Shown here in pieces: positions 50,863 through 60,500 of a stretch of 64,000 bases of DNA. The notes beneath the pieces are model-generated. The model worked only from the letters and a program-made list of their open reading frames with translations, made no database searches and was not told the origin of the DNA. The translations under genes were made by a program, and so were the position numbers. Positions within the stretch are counted from its first letter, which is position 1; each line of letters begins with the position of its first letter. Source of the stretch: Sphingobacterium faecale (GTDB lineage: Bacteria; Bacteroidota; Bacteroidia; Sphingobacteriales; Sphingobacteriaceae); the NCBI RefSeq assembly GCF_016746095.1, contig NZ_JAERTY010000002.1:310001-374000 (forward strand). Direction: 5' to 3'.

Positions 50863-50896
50863 TAAAAAAAGCCCTCTCTCACGAGAAGGCTTTTCT
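50863..50896 (-). terminator. rpsJ terminator (end of the str operon)
   Basis: On the minus strand AAGCC-TTCTC-GTGA-GAGA-GGCTT forms a hairpin with a small internal mismatch and ends in seven T. It closes the str operon directly after rpsJ. Confidence 0.8.
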
Positions 50897-50916
50897 TTTT
50901 CAGTAACTGAAATCTA

Positions 50917-51222
50917 TCACACTTTGATTTCAACTTCAACACCTGAAGGTAATTCTAATTTCATCAACGCATCAACTGTTTTTGAGTTAGATGAGTAGAT
51001 GTCTAACAATCTCTTGTAAGAACACAATTGGAATTGCTCACGTGCTTTTTTGTTAACGTGTGGTGAACGTAATACCGTATAGATTTTTTTCTCAGTAGGT
51101 AATGGAATAGGACCACTAACAACTGCACCTGTAGGTTTTACTGTTTTTACGATTTTCTCAGCTGATTTGTCAACTAAATTGTAATCGTAAGATTTCAATT
51201 TGATTCTGATTCTTTGGCTCAT
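50917..51222 (-). CDS. rpsJ: 30S ribosomal protein S10
   Basis: 101 residues. [24 protein letters not shown] at the start and the long beta-hairpin loop region [28 protein letters not shown] are the S10 signature. S10 also pairs with NusB in antitermination. It is the last gene of the rpsL-rpsG-fusA-rpsJ operon and, unusually, is not followed by rplC. Confidence 0.98.
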   Translation of the reverse strand: MSQRIRIKLKSYDYNLVDKSAEKIVKTVKPTGAVVSGPIPLPTEKKIYTVLRSPHVNKKAREQFQLCSYKRLLDIYSSNSKTVDALMKLELPSGVEVEIKV

Positions 51223-51244
51223 TTTTTATTTGTTTTAATATGAC

Positions 51245-51272
51245 CACTGATTAGAGCTATTCGCAACCAGTG
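51245..51272 (-). other. Hairpin between fusA and rpsJ
   Basis: On the minus strand CACTGGTT and AATCAGTG pair (8 bp, one G-U) around a 12-nt loop in the 141-bp gap. No U-run, so it may be a processing or stability signal. Confidence 0.4.
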
Positions 51273-51363
51273 ATCGGTTTATCTTTCTTTGGATTAAGGA
51301 CGGAAAGAACAAAGATAAAAGACATGACCTTCATCTTTGCTCCTTTATCCTTATTCTCAATTA

Positions 51364-53487
51364 TTAGTCTTCGATACCTTTAACTTTACCTTTAGATTTT
51401 GCGATTACATCATCTTGTACGTTACGAGGTGCTTCAGCATAGTGGTCAAATTCCATAGTGGAAGTTGCACGACCTGAAGTGATCGTACGTAATTGAGTTA
51501 CATAACCGAACATCTCAGATAGAGGAACGATGGCTTTGATTACTTGTGCACCATTACGTGTGTCAAGACCTTGCATCTGACCGCGACGACGGTTCAGGTC
51601 ACCCATCACGTCACCCATGTTTTCTTCTGGAGTCAACACTTCTACCTTCATGATAGGCTCCATCAATACAGGAGAACATTTAGGTAAAGCTTGACGGTAT
51701 GCCATCTTAGCTGCTAGCTCAAATGACAGAGAGTCTGAATCCACTGCGTGGAATGAACCATCGATCAAACGAACTTTCATGCCTGATAGTGGATAGCCTG
51801 CCAATACACCATTGTTCAATGAAGATTCGAATCCTTTTTGAACAGAAGGAATGTATTCTTTAGGAATAGCACCACCTACGATCTCATTCACAAATTGAAG
51901 AGCTGATTTTGATGTGTCGTAATCTTCGTCAATAGGAGAAACAACAACTTTGATGTCTGCGAATTTACCACGACCACCGGATTGTTTTTTATAAACTTCA
52001 CGGTGTTCAGTAGTTCCATTGATAGACTCTTTGTAGGCTACCTGAGGAGCACCTTGATTTACCTCTACTTTGAACTCACGTCTCAAACGGTCAATCAAGA
52101 TATCCAAGTGAAGCTCACCCATACCCGAGATTACAGTTTGACCGGTATCTTCGTCTGTTTTAACAACGAATGTAGGATCCTCTTCAGATAATTTACCAAG
52201 AGCGATACCTAATTTGTCAACGTCAGCTTGGGTTTTAGGCTCAATAGCTAAACCAATAACTGGCTCTGCAAAGTTCATTGCTTCCAGAACGATAGGGTGT
52301 TTTTCATCACAAAGTGTATCACCAGTTTTGATGTCTTTGAAACCTACTACCGCACCGATATCACCTGCACCTATTCTTTCAATTGGGTTTTGCTTGTTAG
52401 CATGCATTTGGAAGATACGAGAAATACGCTCTCTGTTTCCTGAACGCGTGTTCAAGACATAAGAACCTGCTTCTAATACACCTGAGTATGCACGTACAAA
52501 ACACAAACGACCTACGAATGGGTCAGTTGCGATTTTGAAACCTAGAGCAGCGAAAGGCTCCGATTCAGATGGTTTACGTTCGATTTCTTCACCGTTGCGC
52601 GGGTCAGTACCTTTTACAGCTTCTTGATCCAATGGTGAAGGCAATAACTCCATTACGAAGTCAAGCATCGTTTGTACACCTTTGTTTTTGAATGATGAAC
52701 CACATACCATTGGTACGAATGCGTTGTCCAATACCGCAGCACGAAGTGCGTTAAGGATTTCGCGTTCTGTCAACGAGTTTGGATCTTCGAAGAATTTCTC
52801 CATCAAAGACTCATCGTATCCAGCAACAGCTTCTAATAGGTTTTCACGGTATTCAGCAACCTCATCCAACATGTCTTCTGGAATAGGCACTTCTGTGAAA
52901 GTCATACCTTTATCTTCTGTGTTCCATACGATACCACGGTTGTTGATTAAGTCAACTACCCCTTCGAAGTTATCTTCAGCACCGATAGGTAATTGAAGAG
53001 GAACAGCAGTCGTGCCAAGCATTTCTTTAACTTGCTTAACTACTTTTAAGAAGTCAGCACCTGAACGGTCCATTTTGTTTACGAAACCAATACGAGGTAC
53101 TTTGTAGTTGTCTGCTAATCTCCAGTTGGTCTCAGATTGAGGCTCAACACCATCTACCGCAGAGAACAAGAAAACTAATCCATCCAATACACGAAGGGAA
53201 CGGTTTACTTCAACCGTGAAATCCACGTGTCCAGGAGTATCGATTACGTTTACTTGGTATTTTTTGTTGCGGTAGTTCCAGAATACAGTTACTGCAGAAG
53301 ACGTAATTGTGATACCACGCTCTTGCTCTTGTGCCATCCAGTCTGTAGTCGCAGAACCCTCGTGCGTTTCACCTAATTTGTGATTCACACCAGAGTAAAA
53401 CAGAATACGCTCTGTAGTGGTTGTTTTACCGGCATCGATGTGTGCAGCGATACCGATATTTCTTACTAAACTTAAATCTTTTGCCAT
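51364..53487 (-). CDS. fusA: Translation elongation factor G
   Basis: 707 residues, full length. The GTPase motifs are present: G1 [16 protein letters not shown]3 DTPGHVDFT and G4 NKMDRSGAD. Domains II-V follow, with domain [13 protein letters not shown] as the tRNA-mimic part. It drives ribosomal translocation. Third gene of the str operon, with a hairpin on each side. Confidence 0.98.
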   Translation of the reverse strand: MAKDLSLVRNIGIAAHIDAGKTTTTERILFYSGVNHKLGETHEGSATTDWMAQEQERGITITSSAVTVFWNYRNKKYQVNVIDTPGHVDFTVEVNRSLRVLDGLVFLFSAVDGVEPQSETNWRLADNYKVPRIGFVNKMDRSGADFLKVVKQVKEMLGTTAVPLQLPIGAEDNFEGVVDLINNRGIVWNTEDKGMTFTEVPIPEDMLDEVAEYRENLLEAVAGYDESLMEKFFEDPNSLTEREILNALRAAVLDNAFVPMVCGSSFKNKGVQTMLDFVMELLPSPLDQEAVKGTDPRNGEEIERKPSESEPFAALGFKIATDPFVGRLCFVRAYSGVLEAGSYVLNTRSGNRERISRIFQMHANKQNPIERIGAGDIGAVVGFKDIKTGDTLCDEKHPIVLEAMNFAEPVIGLAIEPKTQADVDKLGIALGKLSEEDPTFVVKTDEDTGQTVISGMGELHLDILIDRLRREFKVEVNQGAPQVAYKESINGTTEHREVYKKQSGGRGKFADIKVVVSPIDEDYDTSKSALQFVNEIVGGAIPKEYIPSVQKGFESSLNNGVLAGYPLSGMKVRLIDGSFHAVDSDSLSFELAAKMAYRQALPKCSPVLMEPIMKVEVLTPEENMGDVMGDLNRRRGQMQGLDTRNGAQVIKAIVPLSEMFGYVTQLRTITSGRATSTMEFDHYAEAPRNVQDDVIAKSKGKVKGIED

Positions 53488-53541
53488 TTTATTTTTGCAG
53501 TTTGCCTTGGAAGGCTGTTTAATTTTAACACTTTAAATAAG

Positions 53542-53588
53542 TACACCGACCGTGATAATGATGGTAATCTTTATCAGCGATCGGTGTA
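53542..53588 (-). other. Large hairpin between rpsG and fusA
   Basis: TACACCGA pairs with TCGGTGTA and, inside it, TGATAA with TTATCA (with a C/A mismatch between). No strong U-run follows. Likely an RNA structure that sets relative expression or is processed. Confidence 0.5.
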
Positions 53589-53615
53589 ATCATATTTGTT
53601 TTGTTGTTTTCAAAA

Positions 53616-54083
53616 CTAGAATCTGAAGTGTGAGAACGCTTTGTTAGCTTCCGCCATTTTGTGCGTATCTTCTTTCTTCTTCACAGCAGCACCTTCACCT
53701 TTAGAAGCTGAAATGATTTCTCCTGCTAATTTTTCGAACATAGTTTTCTCACCACGTTTACGAGCGTAAGAAATCAACCATTTCATACCTAAAGCGATTT
53801 TACGCTCTGGACGTACTTCCATAGGAACTTGGAAGTTGGCACCACCAACACGACGAGATTTAACCTCTACTGCAGGCATTACGTTGTTCAAAGCTTTTTT
53901 CCAAGCTTCTAGTCCGTTCTCTTGTGTTTTTTGTTCTACTAATTCTACTGCATCGTAAAAAATAGAGTAAGCGATAGATTTCTTACCGTCAAACATCATA
54001 TTATTTACAAAACGTGTTACCTGAACGTCGTTAAACTTTGGATCAGGTAAAATGATTCTCTTTTTTGGTTTTGATTTTCTCAT
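53616..54083 (-). CDS. rpsG: 30S ribosomal protein S7
   Basis: 155 residues. The S7 pattern is clear: [52 protein letters not shown], and the C-terminal [15 protein letters not shown]. It nucleates assembly of the 30S head. It starts 20 bp after rpsL. Confidence 0.98.
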   Translation of the reverse strand: MRKSKPKKRIILPDPKFNDVQVTRFVNNMMFDGKKSIAYSIFYDAVELVEQKTQENGLEAWKKALNNVMPAVEVKSRRVGGANFQVPMEVRPERKIALGMKWLISYARKRGEKTMFEKLAGEIISASKGEGAAVKKKEDTHKMAEANKAFSHFRF

Positions 54084-54102
54084 TTTTCTTTCCTCCGTTT
54101 AA

Positions 54103-54516
54103 TTATTTCTTTTTGCCTTTTGCTGGAGCTGCAGCTGCTTGTCCTGGTTTAGGACGCTTAGTTCCATACTTAGAACGACGTTGGTTACGACCTGCTACAC
54201 CTGAAGTATCTAATGCACCACGGATGATGTGGTAACGCACACCTGGTAAATCTTTAACACGACCACCACGGATCAATACGATCGAGTGCTCTTGTAAGTT
54301 GTGACCTTCTCCAGGGATGTAAGCGTTGACCTCTTTACCGTTTGTTAAACGTACACGAGCTACTTTACGCATTGCTGAGTTTGGTTTTTTAGGGGTAGTA
54401 GTATATACACGCGTACATACACCTCTTCGCTGTGGACATGAGTCCAACGCTGGTGACTTACTCTTGTCTACCAGAGCTACTCTACCTTTTCTAACTAATT
54501 GTTGAATAGTAGGCAT
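54103..54516 (-). CDS. rpsL: 30S ribosomal protein S12
   Basis: 137 residues. The first part [11 protein letters not shown], the decoding-centre stretch [19 protein letters not shown] (the Lys residue mutated in streptomycin resistance is wild type here) and [19 protein letters not shown] are diagnostic. The C-terminus carries an Ala/Lys-rich extension ([16 protein letters not shown]) as in other Bacteroidota. First gene of the str operon. Confidence 0.98.
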   Translation of the reverse strand: MPTIQQLVRKGRVALVDKSKSPALDSCPQRRGVCTRVYTTTPKKPNSAMRKVARVRLTNGKEVNAYIPGEGHNLQEHSIVLIRGGRVKDLPGVRYHIIRGALDTSGVAGRNQRRSKYGTKRPKPGQAAAAPAKGKKK

Positions 54517-54565
54517 TTACCTGTTTTTGTTTTTAAATTTTTGTTTAAAATACTTTTAAAGTCCG

Positions 54566-54573
54566 CAAAGATA
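54566..54573 (-). promoter_or_regulatory. str operon promoter, -7 box
   Basis: The minus strand reads TATCTTTG (TAnnTTTG), about 50 nt before the rpsL ATG. Confidence 0.5.
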
Positions 54574-54652
54574 TAAAGAATATTTTGAACTCTAAATAGT
54601 TATGGCGTAAAATGTTTCAACAATTTTAGGCTGCCTATCGCTACCTTGGCTG

Positions 54653-55285
54653 TCAATTAGAGACAATGTTTTTTATTTCATAAACGCAGCGCCTGTCTTT
54701 GGCGAGAATGTGCTGTGTTCGTTTTATCTCATATTTAGGACCTAGGAGCTTAATGAAATTCTGTAATTCTGCTCGGCAGAATCCCTGACAGGCGGTGGCT
54801 GCTGCGCAGATCGGACAGTGGTTTTCTATGAAGTAGTAGGTTTCGTTTTCTTTTTTCCATTCTGCCATGTATCCCTCTTCTGTACGGAGATCCCGTAATT
54901 TTTCGAGTCTGCTTTCAATGCTGTTCGAAGATGAGAGTGCCTGCTCATAGCGTGTGTAGGTCTGCCGTTCGCGATCGGATATAAGCAGGTCCAAGGCTTG
55001 ATCGCCCAGTAAGTTTTTTACTGCATTTAGTAGATCGACTGTTACCTGAGCGTGTGTATCCGGAAATCGTGTAACGCCCTTTTCTGTTAGCGAGTAATAT
55101 GTAGTAGGGCGTCCTACTCCTTCACTTCGTTGAGATGTAGAGACCAGACCCGCATCAATAAGGTTATTTAGATGTTGACGTGCGCCTTCTTTCGTAATCT
55201 TAAGTTCGGACGCTAATAGAGCAAGTGTAGCCTCTCCTCTCATTTTTAGCGTTATTAAGATACGGTTTACACTTTCTTTCTTCAT
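54653..55285 (-). CDS. SufR-like HTH regulator with Cys-rich cluster motif
   Basis: 210 residues: an N-terminal winged helix-turn-helix (about 5-70, ALLASELKITKEGARQHLNNLIDAGLV and GRPTTYYSLTEKG), and a C-terminal part with cysteines at 157, 160, 166, 170 and 200 (ENHCPICAAATACQGFCRAEL). This arrangement is typical of SufR-type regulators that bind an Fe-S cluster and control cluster-assembly genes. It is divergent from the DUF2480 gene with a 50-bp palindrome between them, the likely binding site. Confidence 0.82.
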   Translation of the reverse strand: MKKESVNRILITLKMRGEATLALLASELKITKEGARQHLNNLIDAGLVSTSQRSEGVGRPTTYYSLTEKGVTRFPDTHAQVTVDLLNAVKNLLGDQALDLLISDRERQTYTRYEQALSSSNSIESRLEKLRDLRTEEGYMAEWKKENETYYFIENHCPICAAATACQGFCRAELQNFIKLLGPKYEIKRTQHILAKDRRCVYEIKNIVSN

Positions 55286-55309
55286 AGCTACAATTTATAC
55301 ATTTAGATA

Positions 55310-55317
55310 CAAAGGTA
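55310..55317 (-). promoter_or_regulatory. Promoter of the SufR-like regulator gene
   Basis: The minus strand reads TACCTTTG (TAnnTTTG), 24 nt before the regulator ATG. The -33 region would fall inside the palindrome at 55330-55379, which suits autoregulation. Confidence 0.5.
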
Positions 55318-55329
55318 ATGCTATTTTCT

Positions 55330-55379
55330 AAAAGGCACTTAATAAAACAAGTTTTAACTTGCTTTATTAAGTGCCTTTT
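55330..55379. promoter_or_regulatory. 50-bp near-perfect palindrome, candidate operator
   Basis: Two 24-base arms with one mismatch (A against C at 55347/55362) and a 2-nt centre: AAAAGGCACTTAATAAA-A-CAAGTT, TT, AACTTG-C-TTTATTAAGTGCCTTTT. It sits in the divergent gap between the SufR-like regulator and the DUF2480 gene, upstream of the regulator's promoter, so an operator is more plausible than a terminator. The inner CAAGTT-TT-AACTTG is a smaller complete dyad. Confidence 0.75.
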
Positions 55380-55507
55380 CTCATTTTTGCAACATGGATA
55401 TTCGATGTTTCTTTAATTTTATACATTTCGATTGTTATATCGTACGCATAGTATTAGCTCTTTAAGTGTATGTTTATTTAGTGATTGACAAATAAAATGT
55501 GTTTTGT

Positions 55508-56008
55508 ATGGAAGATAATGTTTTTGTAAATAAAGTGCATGCTTCAGGTATTGTAACGGTAGATCTGATGGATTATGCCCCATTGGAAGAAGTCGTTTCT
55601 CTCGATATTCGAGAGTTTCTGTTTATGGGGCTCATAATAAGAGAAAAGGAATTTAAAGATGCGATTGGTGCCTATGATTGGGAGGCTCTACGGCATAAAG
55701 CGGTAGCTGTATGCTGTAGCGAGGATACCATTATTCCTACTTGGGTTTATTTTATGATTGCGGATAGACTTTATGGTATAGCCTCTCGTGTCGACTATAG
55801 ACCGGCAGCCGAAGTTGTCGATCTCCTTTGGCGGACTAATATCCAAAAAGCAGACTTCACCTACTTGGCAGGGAAGAAAGCGGTAGTGAAAGCTAATCCA
55901 AAAATTGCTCCTGATATTTTTATGACTGCTGTCGATAGCCTGCGCCCTTTTGTGGCCACCTTGATGTATGGCGAAGCAGGGATGCCCAAGGTTATATATA
56001 AACGCTAA
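55508..56008 (+). CDS. DUF2480 family protein
   Basis: 166 residues matching the DUF2480 family of Bacteroidota: VDLMDYAPLEEVVSLDIREFLFMGLIIREKEF, then VAVCCSEDTIIPTWVYFMIADRL, and ending DSLRPFVATLMYGEAGMPKV. The two adjacent Cys and the conserved PTW motif are worth noting. The family has no known function; its genes are often near Fe-S or redox genes (from general recollection), which suits the SufR-like neighbour. The ATG at 55508 is preferred to an upstream GTG. Confidence 0.8.
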   Translation: MEDNVFVNKVHASGIVTVDLMDYAPLEEVVSLDIREFLFMGLIIREKEFKDAIGAYDWEALRHKAVAVCCSEDTIIPTWVYFMIADRLYGIASRVDYRPAAEVVDLLWRTNIQKADFTYLAGKKAVVKANPKIAPDIFMTAVDSLRPFVATLMYGEAGMPKVIYKR

Positions 56009-56074
56009 CAAATCTCAAGGGGTTAAAAAAAGTGAAAATTAACAATATAAAGAAGGTAAAATAGAAGAAATAAA

Positions 56075-56626
56075 ATGAGAGTATTACTGTTTAATGGTTC
56101 CTTAGACCGAAGAGAGGGAGCGACTTCGGAAAAAATAAGTAAGTATTTTGAAGAAATATTTTTAGCAGAAGGGCTTTCTGTTGATGTTTTTCGAGTTACG
56201 GATTCCGGAGTTCCTTTATTTGATGCGACTTTAAATAAAGTACCCAATGCGGTTGATCGAATGAATATAATGTTCAGGGAAACAACTCTTCAGGTATGGC
56301 TTACGCCTCTTTATCATGGAGGAATGACCGGCGTGATGAAGAATTGTTTAGACTGGTTAGAGTGTAGTGCTAAAATGCCATCACCTTATCTGACAGGAAA
56401 GCTGATTGGCTTGGTCTGTTGGGCGGATGGCGTACAGGCGATGCAGGGTATTAATGGGATGGATGATGTTGCCAAAGCATTAAGGGGGTGGACATTGCCA
56501 TATAGTTTACCTATGCAGCGTAAGCAGTTGCTTACAGTCGAAGGAGAATTAACGCTGGAATATAAAGAGCGTATCGACAAAATGGTCAGATTACTGCTGT
56601 GTTCTCCATTTTATAAAAAATCATAA
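56075..56626 (+). CDS. Flavodoxin-fold NADPH-dependent FMN reductase
   Basis: 183 residues with the FMN-binding start VLLFNGSLDRREGATSEKI and the second loop TPLYHGGMTGVMKNCLDWLE, both typical of the NADPH-dependent FMN reductase family. It could supply electrons or reduce flavins or quinones. It follows DUF2480 by 66 bp on the same strand and may share its control. Confidence 0.82.
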   Translation: MRVLLFNGSLDRREGATSEKISKYFEEIFLAEGLSVDVFRVTDSGVPLFDATLNKVPNAVDRMNIMFRETTLQVWLTPLYHGGMTGVMKNCLDWLECSAKMPSPYLTGKLIGLVCWADGVQAMQGINGMDDVAKALRGWTLPYSLPMQRKQLLTVEGELTLEYKERIDKMVRLLLCSPFYKKS

Positions 56627-56694
56627 TCATGTTTCCAGCTAGCTATATTTCCACTTTAATTTATATTTTTACAGTCATAAGATAAAGGAAATAA

Positions 56695-57561
56695 ATGGCT
56701 TCAGGGATATTTGCGATATTAGATGATATCGCCGCATTGATGGATGATGTTGCAATCGCTAGTAAGATTGCAACAAAAAAAACAGCAGGTATATTAGGTG
56801 ATGATTTGGCTGTTAATGCAGAGAAAGCGACAGGTTTTCTCGCCTCCAGAGAGATCCCGGTGTTGTGGGCCATTACTAAAGGGTCTTTGCTCAATAAATT
56901 GATTATTGTACCGATTGCATTACTGCTTAATGTTTTTTTTCCTTTAGCAATTAAAGTTATTCTGGTCTTAGGAGGTGCGTATTTAGCATTTGAGGGAGTA
57001 GAAAAAATAATAGAATATTTTTTTCATCGTACCAATCAGATTGACCAGGCTACTGAAGAAGGGATTGGGGATGACGGATTGGCGGAAAAGAATAAGATAA
57101 AATCAGCTATTACCACCGACTTTATTTTATCTGTAGAAATCGTCATTATTGCGCTTGGGACAGTTCTCGATAAGGAACTGCCTTTACAGATTCTGACGGT
57201 CTCTATTGTAGCCCTTATAGCAACCATAGGAGTGTACGGTATTGTGGCACTTATTGTGCGTATGGATGACTTTGGGTATAGGCTTATGCGGCGTTTCGAA
57301 AATAAAGGACTGTTGGGCTATATTGGGATGACATTAGTTAAGCTCTTGCCTATTATTATCAAATCTCTGGCTGTGATTGGTACCGTAGCATTGATTTTGG
57401 TCTCTGGCGGTATTTTTGTACATAATATTCACTTTTTGCACGAATTGTTCCCTGCTATTCCTTCCTTTCTGAAAGAGTTTTTGGTAGGACTATTGGCCGG
57501 TATAATTATAGTCGGTCTTATAACTATGATTAAAAAAGTGGTTTCACTCTTTAAAAAGTAA
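56695..57561 (+). CDS. DUF808 (YedI-like) membrane protein
   Basis: 288 residues. The start SGIFAILDDIAALMDDVAIASKIATKKTAGILGDDLAVNAEK is the DUF808 signature; about seven membrane helices follow (from about residue 75). Function unknown. It lies 68 bp after the flavodoxin-fold reductase and 29 bp before the SNF2 helicase on the same strand. Confidence 0.88.
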   Translation: MASGIFAILDDIAALMDDVAIASKIATKKTAGILGDDLAVNAEKATGFLASREIPVLWAITKGSLLNKLIIVPIALLLNVFFPLAIKVILVLGGAYLAFEGVEKIIEYFFHRTNQIDQATEEGIGDDGLAEKNKIKSAITTDFILSVEIVIIALGTVLDKELPLQILTVSIVALIATIGVYGIVALIVRMDDFGYRLMRRFENKGLLGYIGMTLVKLLPIIIKSLAVIGTVALILVSGGIFVHNIHFLHELFPAIPSFLKEFLVGLLAGIIIVGLITMIKKVVSLFKK

Positions 57562-57590
57562 TAAATCCCGCTTTTGAAAAAATACAAATA

Positions 57591-60500
57591 ATGGGAGGAC
57601 TACATTCTTTCGTTTTACAGGATGTCAATTTTTCTGCATGTTCTATTTATGACTTCCTGCGCCATCTTTCCGCAGATATCAATATAGCGAATCTGGAAAG
57701 TCATCAACATGTCTATCCTTTGCTTCTAGAGTTGAATAAAGGTTTATTTACAAGAGAGCACTGTAGCACATTCTATCCCGAGGTTGACGTTCACCTGAAA
57801 GGTACAGTTTTAATGCTGAGCTGTACCTGTGGTTTGCAGTCGGATAGGCTATGTGTTCATCAGCTTGAGGTGTTGGATGCTATCCTAAAGAAGGATGATT
57901 ACCGTGTCTTTTTTGATTATCGGTTGCGGGATTACCGACTTCGCAGTCTAGCGAAAGGCTATGGGCTTGAAGAGGAGCAAGATATGGATTCCTATTTTCA
58001 ACTTCATTTTGAAGAAGGAAAGACCCATTTTTTTACAAAGGAAAAAGGGTTGCTGCGTATTGATCAGTCTTTTCTTCGGCTGCCCTCTTTTGCCAGGAAT
58101 AGTTCTTCTCTGCCTACGTTGTTGTCACGTAGTGATTCGAAAAAGTGGGTGTTGGTGTTGAGCAGACACCGTTTTTATGATGAGCTTAATTTTTTATTGT
58201 TTGAGGCAGAGTTTACCCAGCAGTGGAAATTAAAGAACCCTTTGATTCCGGTCGATCTTGCACGGCAGCTCCTACTTGACAATACGGTGGAGACACTTCG
58301 TTTTTTGAGTGCATTGCTTAGTTACCAGAACAGATTTGAAGGAGGTGCAACCGAAATTGAAAATCTAGCTCTTCAGGTGATTGCTTCCAATCCTATTGGA
58401 TTGTCAGTTTACTACCATGATAGAGATAAGTCTGATAGTGTTGTTGCAAAAAGTCTGTTTCCTGTGAAACTAGCTGTGGTCAAGCCGGAGTTGAAACTTA
58501 AAGTTCTTAAAAAAGAACCTTTTTATGAAGTGAGCAGTGTACTATATTTACTGGACGTACTTGTTCCCATCGCTGAATTAGCAATCAAAAGCGATTTTTT
58601 TATCCTTTTCAAAGAACAGTATATTTATGTTCCGGATTCGGATCTGATGCGTGTTATACGTTTTTTGAAGGGTAATAATGAAATACTATTGATCCATAGT
58701 TCCCGGTATGAGGCATTTGAAACCCAGTTCTTAGCGCCTATAGAGGACTATGTAGAGATCGAGTATGCGTATATTTATAAAGCTAGTTCGCCAACGTCCC
58801 CTGTGGTACCGCATATGGAAATAGAGCAGATTATCTATCTTCAAAAGGAAGGCTCTATCATTTCGATCACGCCTATTGTACGTTATGGAGATACCGAGGT
58901 GCCGGTATACTCCCGTAAGCAACCGTATACAGTCGACGCCATGGGGAATAGATTTAAAGTAAACCGGGATCGCGGATATGAAGATCGTTTTACGGCTTTG
59001 GTATTAAATCAGCATCCCGACTTTGCGGAGCAGTTGCAGTATGTACAGTATTTTTATCTTTACAAAGATAAATTTTTTGATGCCGACTGGTTCTTATCTG
59101 CATTTGCTTTTTGGAGGGCGGCTGGTATCCGCATTCTCGGATTTAAAGAGCTTGACGGTACACGTATCAATTCACATCTTGCCAAGATAGATATCAAAGT
59201 CAATAGTGGGAAGGATTGGTTTAATGTACACGTTAAAATAAACTTTGGAGATCAGACAGCGAAACTTAGACAGGTACAACGTGCATTTAAGAATAAAAGT
59301 AAATTTGTGGAGCTGGATGACGGAACTTTAGGAGTAATGCCCGACGAATGGATCAATAAGATTAGTAGATACTTTAGTCTGGGGTATCTTGAGAAAGAAC
59401 TATTGCATATCCCCAAAGTGCGGTTTTCTGAAGTATCTCAATACTTTGAGCAGGAGGTTTTGGCTCACGAGGTACGCGAAGAATTGACCATGTTTCAATA
59501 CGATTTTTTAGAAGCAAGGGCGATTCCTGAGATAACCATTCCCCGTGGGCTGCAGGCTACTTTAAGAAATTATCAGCATGAAGGATTCAATTGGCTTTGT
59601 TTTTTGGATAGATTCGGTTTTGGAGGGTGTCTGGCGGATGATATGGGGCTGGGAAAGACAGTGCAGATCATTACCTTTCTCCTCTATATCAAGGAAAAGT
59701 ATGAGTCTGGGGTTAATCTGATTGTTGTACCAACCTCACTTCTATTTAATTGGGAAAATGAACTGATGCGATTTGCACCAAGTCTGCGCATCCTTAACTA
59801 TAATGTGGGGGGATATAAGCGACAGGAGCAAAGCTTTGCTGCCTATGATGTTGTTTTGGTGAGTTATGGTGTATTGGTGTCGGATATTAGTACCTTCAAA
59901 AAAGAAAAATTTCAATACGTTTTTCTTGACGAGGCACAGCTGGTGAAAAACCCCAACTCGGAACGTTATAAAGCAGTGTGTCTTCTCCGATCGGCCAATA
60001 GAATTATTCTGACCGGTACCCCTATCGAGAACAGTACATTTGACCTTTTTGGACTTTTTTCTTTTATATGTCCAGGATTATTGGGTAATAAACAGTTTTT
60101 CAAAGATACTTACGCCACACCTATCGATCAGTTTGAGTTTAGGCGTAGGACAGTAGAGCTCGAGCAGCGTATAGCTCCTTTCCTTTTACGCCGTACCAAG
60201 AGGCAGGTTATGGCCGAGCTACCAGAAAAGACGGAGACCGTTATCTATTGTGAAATGAATGATACACAGCGGGACATTTATACGGGTTATGAGGATGAGG
60301 TGCGTAGCTATATTAATTCGACCGACTCGGATACTTTAGATGGAGAGCGTATCCATGTCTTAGCCTCTCTGACGAGGCTCAGGCAGATCTGCAACTCTCC
60401 TGCATTGTTGCAGGAAGGGTATTCGACAGCTCATAGTGTCAAGATTGAGGTTCTTTTGGAGCAGATCAAAAGTAAGATGCATGCTCACAAAATATTAGTT

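Noticed and set aside
55330..55379. Intrinsic terminator reading of the palindrome
   Set aside because: It lies between divergent start codons and upstream of a promoter, where no transcript needs to end; T-runs are only four bases.
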